From positions 1 to 64,000 of the forward strand of contig JAKEEU010000008.1 of the NCBI GenBank assembly GCA_022616415.1: 64,000 bases of DNA, written 5' to 3'. The notes beneath the pieces were generated by a model, which was not told the origin of the DNA, searched no databases, and saw only the letters and a program-made list of their open reading frames with translations. The translations under genes and the position numbers were made by a program. This stretch comes from Candidatus Zhuqueibacterota bacterium. Its GTDB lineage: Bacteria; Zhuqueibacterota; Zhuqueibacteria; Zhuqueibacterales; Zhuqueibacteraceae. Position 1 is the first letter of the stretch; each line of letters begins with the position of its first letter. Positions 1 through 8,270 of the stretch are shown in pieces.

Positions 1-157
1 ATCAAAAACACACACGGAAAAAGCTTTTCAGCGTGAGTTTTTGATCCGTGTGCTGCCCGCAAGGGCTTCGGTTTTCAGCTTGTCTGAAAATCCGATGTAG
101 TTCCGTTGCACGGAAAATCAACGTTGTATTTCACCTAACCTCAAGGAGGAACGTTTC
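1..157. other. Leader region with nested and crossing inverted repeats
   Basis: No gene. The arms at 1-9 and 37-45 (ATCAAAAAC/GTTTTTGAT) pair perfectly, and 11-17 pairs with 46-52 (CACACGG/CCGTGTG). Because the second pairing crosses the first, an RNA could form an H-type pseudoknot. Two smaller hairpins follow at about 70-93 and 101-115. The subtilase ribosome-binding site AAGGAGG lies at about 142-149. Function unknown; it may be the tail of an upstream gene cut by the window edge. Confidence 0.4.
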
Positions 158-1948
158 ATGTTAAAGGAGCAAGTGGCAAGTGGCAAGTGGCAAGTGGTAG
201 TTTGCTTGCTGGGCGCGTTTTTGTTTTTTGCCGTAACAAGCTGGGCGCAGATCAGCATAAAAAACAAGCCTCGTGTAGTGCCGGGCGAGTTCATCGTCAA
301 ATATAAAGCCGGCGTAGCGGCCAGCGCGCAAGAATCCTACGTACGAGACGCCAACTTCACCATTCTCGGGCGTTTGCCAGCACTCGGAATTCTACATTGC
401 AAGACAGCCGCCATAACGACCCAAGCGGTTACCGACGCCGTTCAAGCTCTCAAGGCGGATCCCAATGTCGAATACGCCGAGCCGAATTATTATCTCTACG
501 CGCTGGAAACGACCCCGGCAAAAACTTCGCCGCGCGCCACCCCGAGGGTGACTCCGAACGATCCGCGTTTCAGCGAGCTGTGGAACATGAACAACAGTAA
601 CGACGCCGACATCGATGCGCCGGAAGCTTGGAACACGCAAACCGGCAGCAGCAATGTCATCGTCGGCGTGATCGACACCGGCATCGATTACGATCACGAA
701 GATCTTAAAGACAATATCTGGATCAATCCCGGCGAGAGCGGCGACGGCAAAGAGAACAACGGCGTTGATGACGACAACAACGGCTACAAGGACGATTTTC
801 GCGGCTGGAATTTTGAATCGAACAGCAACGATCCTTACGACAACAACGACCACGGCACCCACGTTTCCGGCACGATCGGCGCGGTTGGCAACAACGGCAA
901 AGGCGTGGTCGGCGTGAACTGGCGTGTGAAATTGATGGCGCTCAAGTTTCTCGGCAGCGACGGCTCCGGCACCTCGGAGGCCGCGGCCGAGGCCATCATT
1001 TACGCCACCGATATGGGCGCGAAAGTGCTCAGCAACAGTTGGGGCGGCGGCGAAAATTCCCAAACATTGCGAGATGCGATTCAGTATGCCAGTGATCGCG
1101 GCGTGTTGTTCATCGCCGCGGCCGGAAATGAGTCATCGGATACCGACGCCACCGCGAATTATCCTTCCAACTATGACGTGCCCAACGTCGTTTCGGTGGC
1201 CAGCTCGGATCGCAACGACGCCCTCTCCAGCTTTTCCAATTACGGCCGGCGCACCGTCGATCTGGCGGCGCCCGGATCGAGCATTCTCAGCGCGCGGCCG
1301 TTGAGCCGGTATCAAACGCTCAGCGGCACGAGCATGGCAACGCCGCACGTTGCCGGGGCTTCAGCCCTGATTTGGGCGCAATATCCCTCGCTCAACATGC
1401 ACCAAGTTCTCGTGCGCCTGCTCGGCTCGACCGATCGCAAAAACGCTTTCGTCGGCAGGATGGTGACCGGCGGCCGTTTGAATATTGCGAACGCTTTTTC
1501 CAGCAACCCTCTCATCGCGCTGACGACGGATTTTGGCAATACACCTAACACTGCCGGGCCGTATACGATCAACACTTCGGCAGTGGACGACGGCGCGATC
1601 ACCAGCGTCAAATTGGTTTATACGATCAACGGCGCCGCGGGCGATACGTTGAACATGACGAGCGCCGGCAACGATTCCTACACGGCGGGCATTCCCGGGC
1701 AATCGCTCAATACAAGAATTGACTACTTGGTTATTGCCACCGACGACGGCGCCAACCGCACCTCCAGCCCAACCTACACTTTCACGATCACGACCCAGCC
1801 GGATCAGCCGGGAGACGGTGGCTGCTGCGGCCAGTCCGCCATGTCGTTCGACGGCCTCGATCCGTCAACGCGCTGGGCGGTCGAGATTCCGGCGAACATT
1901 GCGCTTTTTCTAATCCCGGTCATGTTATTGCGGCGGCGGAAACGGTAG
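158..1948 (+). CDS. Exported subtilisin-like serine protease (S8) with C-terminal membrane anchor
   Basis: A secreted serine endopeptidase of the subtilase family, 596 residues. A signal peptide (about 1-30, ending SWAQ) is followed by an I9-like propeptide, then the catalytic domain with Asp173 (VIDTG), His232 (DHGTHVSG) and Ser392 (GTSMATPHVAG). After the protease domain there is a beta-rich Ig-like region and a tail made of a Gly/Cys-rich stretch (GDGGCCGQ), a hydrophobic helix and RRRKR, which resembles a tripartite surface-sorting signal. The start follows a strong AAGGAGG site. Oddly, the n-region is encoded by a CAAGTGG word repeated about four times (173-198), the same word type found in intergenic repeats elsewhere in the window. 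Confidence 0.93.
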   Translation: MLKEQVASGKWQVVVCLLGAFLFFAVTSWAQISIKNKPRVVPGEFIVKYKAGVAASAQESYVRDANFTILGRLPALGILHCKTAAITTQAVTDAVQALKADPNVEYAEPNYYLYALETTPAKTSPRATPRVTPNDPRFSELWNMNNSNDADIDAPEAWNTQTGSSNVIVGVIDTGIDYDHEDLKDNIWINPGESGDGKENNGVDDDNNGYKDDFRGWNFESNSNDPYDNNDHGTHVSGTIGAVGNNGKGVVGVNWRVKLMALKFLGSDGSGTSEAAAEAIIYATDMGAKVLSNSWGGGENSQTLRDAIQYASDRGVLFIAAAGNESSDTDATANYPSNYDVPNVVSVASSDRNDALSSFSNYGRRTVDLAAPGSSILSARPLSRYQTLSGTSMATPHVAGASALIWAQYPSLNMHQVLVRLLGSTDRKNAFVGRMVTGGRLNIANAFSSNPLIALTTDFGNTPNTAGPYTINTSAVDDGAITSVKLVYTINGAAGDTLNMTSAGNDSYTAGIPGQSLNTRIDYLVIATDDGANRTSSPTYTFTITTQPDQPGDGGCCGQSAMSFDGLDPSTRWAVEIPANIALFLIPVMLLRRRKR

Positions 1949-2009
1949 CCGGATGCCTTTTGTGATTTAAAAATCGAGGTGCAAAACTTTAGTTTTTAGT
2001 TTTGTCAAA

Positions 2010-2040
2010 ACCGTCCGGACGCTCACAGCGTCCGGACGGT
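2010..2040. terminator. Perfect 14-bp hairpin downstream of the subtilase
   Basis: ACCGTCCGGACGCT and its exact reverse complement are separated by a three-base loop. It lies 60 bases after the subtilase stop. There is no clear T-run, so it could be a factor-independent terminator or a repetitive palindrome. Confidence 0.55.
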
Positions 2041-2069
2041 AAAACTTGTGCACGCAGAAAAAACCATGC

Positions 2070-2098
2070 TTGACTTTTACGGCACAAAATGATACCTT
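2070..2098 (+). promoter_or_regulatory. Candidate sigma70-type promoter for the AAA/nuclease gene
   Basis: TTGACT at 2070-2075, 17-base spacer, TACCTT at 2093-2098. The -35 is good and the -10 is weak. It lies about 100 bases before the ATG at 2195. Confidence 0.4.
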
Positions 2099-2194
2099 AA
2101 TTTGGCGTCGCCAAAACCATATCACAACAGCCACCCGCACAGGAATTTCTCTTTGCCCGATATTGCTTCATGTTCTTGAAATCCAGGAATCACG

Positions 2195-3808
2195 ATGAGC
2201 ACAGCAACTAAACGTCGCCCGCAAAAACGGGATTTCGAGACCCAAGGCATTCCGGTTCCGGGTCAACATTACCTGGTGGAGAATCGCCATATTGTGAACC
2301 AAAAGGGTATCCCCATTCGTCAGTTGGTGGATCAGGGCCGGTATTTTACCATTTTTGCACCGCGACAAATGGGGAAGACCACTTTCTTTGCGGAGTTTGC
2401 CCGCAACCTGAAACATGACCCGCTTTACGCGCCGATTCTTTTGAGCTTTCAAATCGTCAAGACATTTGATACCGCCAGATTTTACGGAAAATTCCAACAA
2501 GACATGAGCCTTCAGCTACGGCAACGTCTCGAGGAAGTAAAATGCGCCAAAGCCGAAGAGGTTGCCGTGCTTTGCCAAACGTACATCATGGCTGATCATG
2601 AGAGCTTTCAGAACTTTTTTGCCGAGTTAAACAAAATCATTCAGCGCAAAAAAATCGTCGTTTTCATTGACGAATTCGACGGCATCCCCGAGCACGAACT
2701 GGCAAATTTTCTGAACACGCTGCGGGAAATGTATTTAGCTAATAAGCTTGGCCAAGGCTATTCGATTTATTCCATCGCTTTGGTTGGCATCCGCAATATT
2801 GCCCAATTAGACATTGCCGGAAAAATCTCTCCCTTTAAAATTGCCGATCAAGTCAAAATCCCGCCGTTTACTCTCGCCGAAATTGAGAATCTCTACGGCC
2901 AATATACGGAAGAGACCGGCCAACCGTTCACGCCGGAAGCTTGCCGGCGAATTCATTTTGAAACCGGCGGCCAGCCCTTTTTGTGCAATCGACTCGGCCA
3001 AATACTGACATATAATATCAAACCGGAAGGCATTGAGCCAATCACGGAAGCCGACGTTGAGAAGGCGCTAAAGATTTTGCATTACGAGAATAACGACCAT
3101 TTTGCCAACATCGTGGATAAAGCCAGGCAATACCGAAATACACTGGCTCGCATTGTGCTTGCCGGCGACGTGAGTTATAACCCGCGGCAGGAGGATTTGG
3201 CTTTTCTGGAGCAGTTTGGCCTGATTAAGGCCGGGCCAAAAGAGATGGCCGAATCTGCCAACCCGATCTATCAAAGAATTTTTCTGGATGTATTCGAGCT
3301 GAAAAAAGCGCAGCAAGAATTACGACCGGAATTTGCCCTCGCGGATTATTTGCGAACCGATGGCAGCCTTGACCTGTCGGCGGTGCTCAACGCGTTTGCG
3401 GCTTTTATCAAACGGCTCGGCGTTAATCTCTTTGAAGCTTTTCCCGGCGCGCCGCGCGAGGTGATCGGCCAATATCTGTTGCTGGCTTACGTCGATCTGA
3501 TCGTCGCTGCAAGCAACGGCGACAGCAACGCGGAAGTGCTCACCGGCAATGGTTATGCCGACATCAAATTGCTCTTCCGCGGCCAAAAATTCTGCTTGGA
3601 GATGAAAATGTGGAGCGGACCGGCGGCGTTCGCGCAGCAGGACAAAAAGCAAATTGTGGATTATGTGACGAGTGAAGGCTTGAACGAAGGCTATCTCGTC
3701 TACTTTGACAATCGCCAACTGCCGACGCCCATCACCACGTCCCCGTATTTTGAGCAAGAAGGCAAGCGCATTTACGTTTTTCAAGTTCCGATTGTGGGAA
3801 GGAGATAG
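2195..3808 (+). CDS. AAA-like ATPase with C-terminal PD-(D/E)XK nuclease-like domain
   Basis: A 537-residue cytoplasmic protein. The Walker A motif APRQMGKTT is at about residues 55-63 and a Walker B VVFIDEFD at about 153-160, placing it with AAA-like ATPases of STAND/AAA-ATPase-like type. Near the C-terminus (about 450-475) a GYADI strand followed by CLEMKMW fits the D...ExK core of PD-(D/E)XK_9-type nuclease domains. Such ATPase-nuclease proteins are common, multi-copy accessory genes of unknown biological role, often discussed with defence or mobile DNA; that role is inference. No partner gene is adjacent: AceK follows after about 45 bases and could be co-transcribed. Confidence 0.82.
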   Translation: MSTATKRRPQKRDFETQGIPVPGQHYLVENRHIVNQKGIPIRQLVDQGRYFTIFAPRQMGKTTFFAEFARNLKHDPLYAPILLSFQIVKTFDTARFYGKFQQDMSLQLRQRLEEVKCAKAEEVAVLCQTYIMADHESFQNFFAELNKIIQRKKIVVFIDEFDGIPEHELANFLNTLREMYLANKLGQGYSIYSIALVGIRNIAQLDIAGKISPFKIADQVKIPPFTLAEIENLYGQYTEETGQPFTPEACRRIHFETGGQPFLCNRLGQILTYNIKPEGIEPITEADVEKALKILHYENNDHFANIVDKARQYRNTLARIVLAGDVSYNPRQEDLAFLEQFGLIKAGPKEMAESANPIYQRIFLDVFELKKAQQELRPEFALADYLRTDGSLDLSAVLNAFAAFIKRLGVNLFEAFPGAPREVIGQYLLLAYVDLIVAASNGDSNAEVLTGNGYADIKLLFRGQKFCLEMKMWSGPAAFAQQDKKQIVDYVTSEGLNEGYLVYFDNRQLPTPITTSPYFEQEGKRIYVFQVPIVGRR

Positions 3809-3854
3809 AAAATAGTGAAACCCAATTCAGGCGGTTTTCAAGGAATGGTTGCAA

Positions 3855-6800
3855 ATGGCTCAACCTCTCACCGACAGCCGGCTTGCCAACTTGGGGGCGA
3901 ATGCCATTCACCAAGCTTTTCACGTCTATCAAAACCGCTTTGCGGCCATTACCCGCCGGGCCAAATCCCGCTTTGAAAATCGGGATTGCAACGGCATGGC
4001 GGGGGATGCCGCTGAACGGCTGGATATCTACGGCAAAGTGGTCGAACAGATTTTGGCGGATATTCGCCAATTGTTGAATCGGCGTGTTCACGACAAGCTG
4101 ATTTGGGCGAGCATGAAAGCGGTTTATTCCGGCTTGATCGCCACGCGCGACAATTGGGAGCTGGCGGAAACATTTTTCAACTCGGTCACGCGCCGCATTT
4201 TTTCCACCGTCGGCGTTGACCCGCAGATCGAGTTTGTTGACACCGATTTTGAGGCCCCTCCCACGCCGGCGAAAGCTCCGGTGTATCGCACCTACACGCG
4301 CGCCGCTTCAACTGCAGCGTTGATCGAAAACATTCTGGCAGATTGCCGCTTTCAAGTTCCGTATCAAGATTTGCCGCGTGATGCGCAGTTGGTGGCGAAC
4401 GAAATTGAAAACCGCCTGCGGGTCATCGGCGCCATGCGCTTCGTCGATCGCGTGGAAATGATCAAAGCGGTTTTCTATCGCGGCCAGGGCGCTTATCTCG
4501 CCGGCCAAATTTTCAGCGGCGTGCATCAAATTCCGCTCGTGCTGGCTTTGCTGAACACGCCGCACGGCCTCGTGGCGGATGCGGTGCTGCTGCATGAAGA
4601 CGACGCCAGCATTTTGTTCAGCTTCACCCGCACGTATTTCCACGTCGAAGTGGAACGGCCGTATGATTTGGTGCATTTTCTCAAAGCGATGATGCCGCGC
4701 AAACGCCTTGCCGAGCTCTACATCGCCATCGGGTACAACAAACAGGGCAAAACCGAGCTGTATCGAGATTTGCTGCATCATTTAGCCGCTTCCGATGATC
4801 AATTCGAGATTGCGCCCGGCGCGCGCGGCATGGTGATGGCGGTGTTTTCGATGCCGGCTTACGACGTGGTGTTCAAGATTATTAAGGATGAATTTCCCCA
4901 GCCGAAGGAAACGACGCGCGAGGCGGTGATGGCGAAGTATCGTTTGGTGTTCAAGCACGACCGCGCCGGACGTTTGGTGGATGCGCAGGAATTTGAGCAC
5001 TGGCAATTCGAGCGCCGGCGCTTTTCGCAAGCGTTGCTCGACGAGCTGCAGCGCAATGCCGCCGCAACCGTCGTGATTGATGAAAACCATGTGATCATCA
5101 AGCATTTGTATGTCGAGCGGCAAGTGACGCCGCTGAACATCTTTTTGCGCGAAGCCGATGAAGCCGCCGCGCGAGCCGCAGTGCTGGATTATGGAAATGC
5201 CATCAAAGATTTGGCCGCGAGCGGCATTTTTCCAGGTGATTTGCTGCTCAAAAATTTCGGCGTGACGCGCCACGGCCGGGTGGTCTTTTATGATTACGAC
5301 GAGCTTTGCTTGCTGTCCGAGTGCAGTTTTAGAGTGATGCCGGCTTCTCGAACTTACGAGGAAGAAATCTCGGCCGAGCCGTGGTTCAGTGTGCGCGAGA
5401 ATGACATCTTTCCCGAAGAGTTCGGACGCTTTCTTGGATTGCAAGGTGATTTGCGCGAATCTTTTCTCGAACATCATGCCGAAAGGAAGGGAGCTAAACC
5501 CATGGCAAAGCCAACGGTGTTAAAAAATTTATTGCCGGCATGCAAGCATTTGGCCCGGATAACCTGGCTTGCTTTTCTCTTTTTCTCGTTGATCGAAAAA
5601 ATCGCGGTTGCGCAACCGGTGAAAAGCAAAGCGCTCAAGCTCGTCATCCAGGCGGCAGTGCAGAGCGTCCGCGCTGGTGAAGAATTTGAGATCGAAGTTG
5701 CACTCCGTGATGCCAACGATCAAGCCGTGCCGGCTGCCAAGGACATGATTGTGGAAATCAAAGCGCGCACCGAGTCGGACAGCGTCGTGATGACGGCGAC
5801 AGTCACTATCAAAGCCGGAAGCAGCTCGGAGAAGCTGCGCGTATCTTTGCCGGAGGCCGGCCTCATTTATGTTTGGGCCAGGCACGATGAGTTGCTGACC
5901 GGCGGCCTCAATTTTCTCGTCAAAAAACCAATCGCCAAGCCGGACTCGCTACTACCCAGCGAAGAAGTGCCACCCCCGGACATGGAGAAGCCGCGGGCAC
6001 CGTTGGCGCAACCGCGCCCCATTCTCACGCTGCGGTACAGCCCCCAACGCCATTTTCTCGCTGATGGGCAAGATCAAGCTCTCATCCAAGCGTTTCTGCT
6101 CAACGCCGACGAAATTCCCGCAACGGAAATTCGCCTGCGCCTTTTTAACAGCGCCGGAGAGATGGCGCCACCACCTCCTTTGGTGATTCAACCAGGCACC
6201 GACGTCGGGGCCTCGACTTTAATATCGAACAAAATTCAGACCGTCAAGGTCGAATTGCTGAGCACAATGCCGCCAGCAGATTTGCAAGGCCCGAAAGAAT
6301 TCCACATTTCCTTCGCACCGCCTATTACCCAGCTCGAGCTGAGAGCAAGTCCGCCAGTCATTACACTCGTGGACCAAGCCGAGCTGCTCGTCCGGCTTTT
6401 GGATAAAGATAACAATCCCGTTGCGACCGACGAGCCGCGGTTGATCTCTTTGGCCATCGACGCGGGCCGCGGTGAAATTGAAAAAAAAGAGCCGACCATC
6501 GCGCCGGACAAATTTGAAGCACGCACCACGTTCCTGCCGACTTGGCGAGGCGAGGTCGTTATCTCCGCTTCGACGCCCAATCTGCCGACCACCACTTTTC
6601 CGCTCGAGGTCGGTCTGCCACTCTTGACATTGAGTCTCACCGCCGTTGGCGGACTCGCCGGCGGGTTGATCGCATTCTGGACCGGCAAAGACTCGAAATG
6701 GTGGCGCATCGCCATCGGGCTCATCACCGGCTTCGTACTCTATTGGGCCTTTGTCTTCGGCGTGCTCACGGTTCTCCCTCGCACCGTGGTTTTGAATCCG

Positions 6801-6920
6801 TTGAGCGCGTTCGTTTTGTCCACTCTCGGCGGCTGGCTGGGAACAGAAGTGTTTACACAAATTCTCAAGCGCTTCGGGCTGGTTAGCTCAAAGCAGCCGG
6901 TGTCGAGAAAAAAACGCTGA
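3855..6920 (+). CDS. aceK: Isocitrate dehydrogenase kinase/phosphatase fused in frame to an exported Ig-like membrane protein
   Basis: Residues 1 to about 545 are a clear AceK, the bifunctional kinase/phosphatase that switches isocitrate dehydrogenase between the TCA cycle and glyoxylate shunt. Visible motifs are the VVFKIIKDEF ATP-binding strand, FPGD with Asp462, FGVTRHGRVVFYDYDE, and EPWFSV..FPEEF near the end. The family normally continues about 40 residues beyond this point; here the tail is missing. At Met550 (nucleotide 5502) a second protein begins without an intervening stop: a signal-peptide-like segment ending AVAQ, Ig-like beta repeats and about three C-terminal transmembrane helices. 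A GGAAGGGA ribosome site sits just before that ATG, so the second half may also be translated separately. Start chosen at ATG 3855; a TTG two codons earlier is possible. Confidence 0.85.
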   Translation: MAQPLTDSRLANLGANAIHQAFHVYQNRFAAITRRAKSRFENRDCNGMAGDAAERLDIYGKVVEQILADIRQLLNRRVHDKLIWASMKAVYSGLIATRDNWELAETFFNSVTRRIFSTVGVDPQIEFVDTDFEAPPTPAKAPVYRTYTRAASTAALIENILADCRFQVPYQDLPRDAQLVANEIENRLRVIGAMRFVDRVEMIKAVFYRGQGAYLAGQIFSGVHQIPLVLALLNTPHGLVADAVLLHEDDASILFSFTRTYFHVEVERPYDLVHFLKAMMPRKRLAELYIAIGYNKQGKTELYRDLLHHLAASDDQFEIAPGARGMVMAVFSMPAYDVVFKIIKDEFPQPKETTREAVMAKYRLVFKHDRAGRLVDAQEFEHWQFERRRFSQALLDELQRNAAATVVIDENHVIIKHLYVERQVTPLNIFLREADEAAARAAVLDYGNAIKDLAASGIFPGDLLLKNFGVTRHGRVVFYDYDELCLLSECSFRVMPASRTYEEEISAEPWFSVRENDIFPEEFGRFLGLQGDLRESFLEHHAERKGAKPMAKPTVLKNLLPACKHLARITWLAFLFFSLIEKIAVAQPVKSKALKLVIQAAVQSVRAGEEFEIEVALRDANDQAVPAAKDMIVEIKARTESDSVVMTATVTIKAGSSSEKLRVSLPEAGLIYVWARHDELLTGGLNFLVKKPIAKPDSLLPSEEVPPPDMEKPRAPLAQPRPILTLRYSPQRHFLADGQDQALIQAFLLNADEIPATEIRLRLFNSAGEMAPPPPLVIQPGTDVGASTLISNKIQTVKVELLSTMPPADLQGPKEFHISFAPPITQLELRASPPVITLVDQAELLVRLLDKDNNPVATDEPRLISLAIDAGRGEIEKKEPTIAPDKFEARTTFLPTWRGEVVISASTPNLPTTTFPLEVGLPLLTLSLTAVGGLAGGLIAFWTGKDSKWWRIAIGLITGFVLYWAFVFGVLTVLPRTVVLNPLSAFVLSTLGGWLGTEVFTQILKRFGLVSSKQPVSRKKR
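5502..6920 (+). CDS. Possible independent start: exported Ig-like protein with C-terminal membrane helices
   Basis: Internal translation unit in the same frame as aceK. ATG 5502 is preceded by a purine-rich GGAAGGGAG site about 9 bases upstream. The product of 472 residues starts with a basic n-region, a hydrophobic stretch and a likely cleavage at AVAQ. Several beta-sandwich-like segments follow (about residues 40-370), then hydrophobic helices and a basic SRKKR tail. No enzyme motif is recognised. Whether it is made alone, as the fusion, or both cannot be told from sequence. Confidence 0.5.
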   Translation: MAKPTVLKNLLPACKHLARITWLAFLFFSLIEKIAVAQPVKSKALKLVIQAAVQSVRAGEEFEIEVALRDANDQAVPAAKDMIVEIKARTESDSVVMTATVTIKAGSSSEKLRVSLPEAGLIYVWARHDELLTGGLNFLVKKPIAKPDSLLPSEEVPPPDMEKPRAPLAQPRPILTLRYSPQRHFLADGQDQALIQAFLLNADEIPATEIRLRLFNSAGEMAPPPPLVIQPGTDVGASTLISNKIQTVKVELLSTMPPADLQGPKEFHISFAPPITQLELRASPPVITLVDQAELLVRLLDKDNNPVATDEPRLISLAIDAGRGEIEKKEPTIAPDKFEARTTFLPTWRGEVVISASTPNLPTTTFPLEVGLPLLTLSLTAVGGLAGGLIAFWTGKDSKWWRIAIGLITGFVLYWAFVFGVLTVLPRTVVLNPLSAFVLSTLGGWLGTEVFTQILKRFGLVSSKQPVSRKKR

Positions 6921-6978
6921 CAACGTGGTCAATCCGCGCTTTGGAAATTGATTATAGAAATTTTTCCGAATTCCGCCC

Positions 6979-7007
6979 TTGCTATTTTTACCAATTTGGA
7001 GTATATT
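6979..7007 (+). promoter_or_regulatory. Promoter of the first DUF4143 ATPase gene
   Basis: TTGCTA at 6979-6984, 17-base spacer, TATATT at 7002-7007. The transcription start would fall near 7014, inside the palindrome that follows. Confidence 0.65.
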
Positions 7008-7043
7008 CCGAAATAGTTGAACTATTTCGGAGTCTATTCCAAA
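6997..7043. promoter_or_regulatory. Palindromic operator-like element over the -10 box and leader
   Basis: A perfect 12-bp inverted repeat TCCGAAATAGTT/AACTATTTCGGA (7007-7031, one-base centre) is nested in a longer imperfect one (TTGGAGTATAT.../...TCTATTCCAA) that ends directly before ATG 7044. It overlaps the -10 box and the presumed start site, as expected of an operator for a dimeric repressor or of a leader hairpin. The second DUF4143 gene at 48125 has the same arrangement with different sequence. Confidence 0.6.
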
Positions 7044-8204
7044 ATGGAAATTATTAAAAGATTGCTCGAAATCGATCTTCCACCCCGGCAGTCTGCATTT
7101 CTGTGGGGGCCAAGAAAAACCGGGAAATCGACTTACTTGAAAACCAAATTTCCAAAGAGTCCAGTTTATGATTTTCTGATGACCGACTTATTCGTCGAAT
7201 TTTCCAAACGTCCTTCGCTGTTGCGAGAGCAATTGTTGGCAAAGTCTGCTGGCGAGCTGCAGCAACCGATCATTTTAGACGAAGTGCAGAAAGTTCCCCA
7301 GATTTTGGATGAGGTGCATTGGCTGATCGAAAACAAGGGGCTTAAATTTATTTTGTGCGGCTCCAGCGCGCGAAAGCTGAAAAGAGGGCAAAGCAACCTG
7401 TTGGGCGGCAGGGCGTGGCGTTACGAAATGTTTCCGCTGGTGACACCGGAGCTGGAGCGTGTGGATTTGCTCCGCGCGCTGAACCATGGCATGGTTCCTG
7501 TTCATTATTTGCAAGATGATTACAAACGATCGTTGAAAGCTTATGTGCGAGATTATCTAAAAGAGGAAATTTTTCACGAGGGGTTGACGAGAAATCTTCC
7601 GGCGTTTTCGCGATTTTTTGACGCCATGGGCTACTCGCACGGCGAGCTGGTCAATTATTCCAATATCGCGCGCGATTGCGGCGTGGATTCCAAAACGGTG
7701 AAAGAGTACTTCCAAATTCTCGTCGATACCTTGTTGGGCAGATTCGTTCTTCCGTTCAAGAAAAGGCAGGCCCGGCAAGTAATCGGCAAGGCGCCGAAGT
7801 TTTATCTTTTCGACGTCGGCATTGCCGGCGCCATCTCCAACCGGCGCGTAAGCCAGGAGAAGGGAGAGAGTTTTGCCAAGGCGCTGGAACATTTCATCTT
7901 CATGGAGATTGCCGCTTACAATTCGCTCCGGGAACTGGATTTTGACATTAACTTTTGGAGAACGAAATCGGGTTTGGAGGTGGATTTTGTGCTGGGCGGC
8001 GGCGAAGTCGCCATAGAAGTCAAAAGCACGAGCTGCGTCGACAATGCTGATTTGCGCTCGCTCAACGCCTTCGTGAATGAATACTCACCGCGATCGGCTA
8101 TCGTGGTGTGCAATGAAAAAACCGAAAGAATTTACGAGAGGATAAAAATCATGCCTTGGCGAAATTTTCTGCGCGTTTTCTGGGAGGGTAAAATCATACA
8201 TTAA
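7044..8204 (+). CDS. AAA_14/DUF4143 family ATPase
   Basis: A 386-residue protein of the ATP-binding DUF4143 family. Walker A WGPRKTGKST is at 21-30, Walker B PIILDEVQ at about 75-82, a sensor-like FILCGSSARK follows, and the C-terminal DUF4143 part carries FWRTKSGLEVDFVL...EVAIEVKST, a restriction-endonuclease-like fold core. Function is not established for the family; members are multi-copy in many Bacteria and Archaea. ATG 7044 was chosen over a TTG at 7017 because 7017 lies in the palindrome at the predicted transcription start and because 7044 gives the usual N-terminus. Co-transcription with the upstream gene is unlikely. Confidence 0.85.
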   Translation: MEIIKRLLEIDLPPRQSAFLWGPRKTGKSTYLKTKFPKSPVYDFLMTDLFVEFSKRPSLLREQLLAKSAGELQQPIILDEVQKVPQILDEVHWLIENKGLKFILCGSSARKLKRGQSNLLGGRAWRYEMFPLVTPELERVDLLRALNHGMVPVHYLQDDYKRSLKAYVRDYLKEEIFHEGLTRNLPAFSRFFDAMGYSHGELVNYSNIARDCGVDSKTVKEYFQILVDTLLGRFVLPFKKRQARQVIGKAPKFYLFDVGIAGAISNRRVSQEKGESFAKALEHFIFMEIAAYNSLRELDFDINFWRTKSGLEVDFVLGGGEVAIEVKSTSCVDNADLRSLNAFVNEYSPRSAIVVCNEKTERIYERIKIMPWRNFLRVFWEGKIIH

Positions 8205-8209
8205 ATCGC

Positions 8210-8238
8210 TTGAAAATCTGCGCTGATAATGTTATATT
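8210..8238 (+). promoter_or_regulatory. Sigma70-type promoter of the M28 peptidase gene
   Basis: TTGAAA at 8210-8215, 17-base spacer, TATATT at 8233-8238; start codon of the peptidase at 8271. The box begins five bases after the preceding stop codon. Confidence 0.7.
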
Positions 8239-8270
8239 TCTGAAATACGAAAACCAGTATAAAGGCCAAT

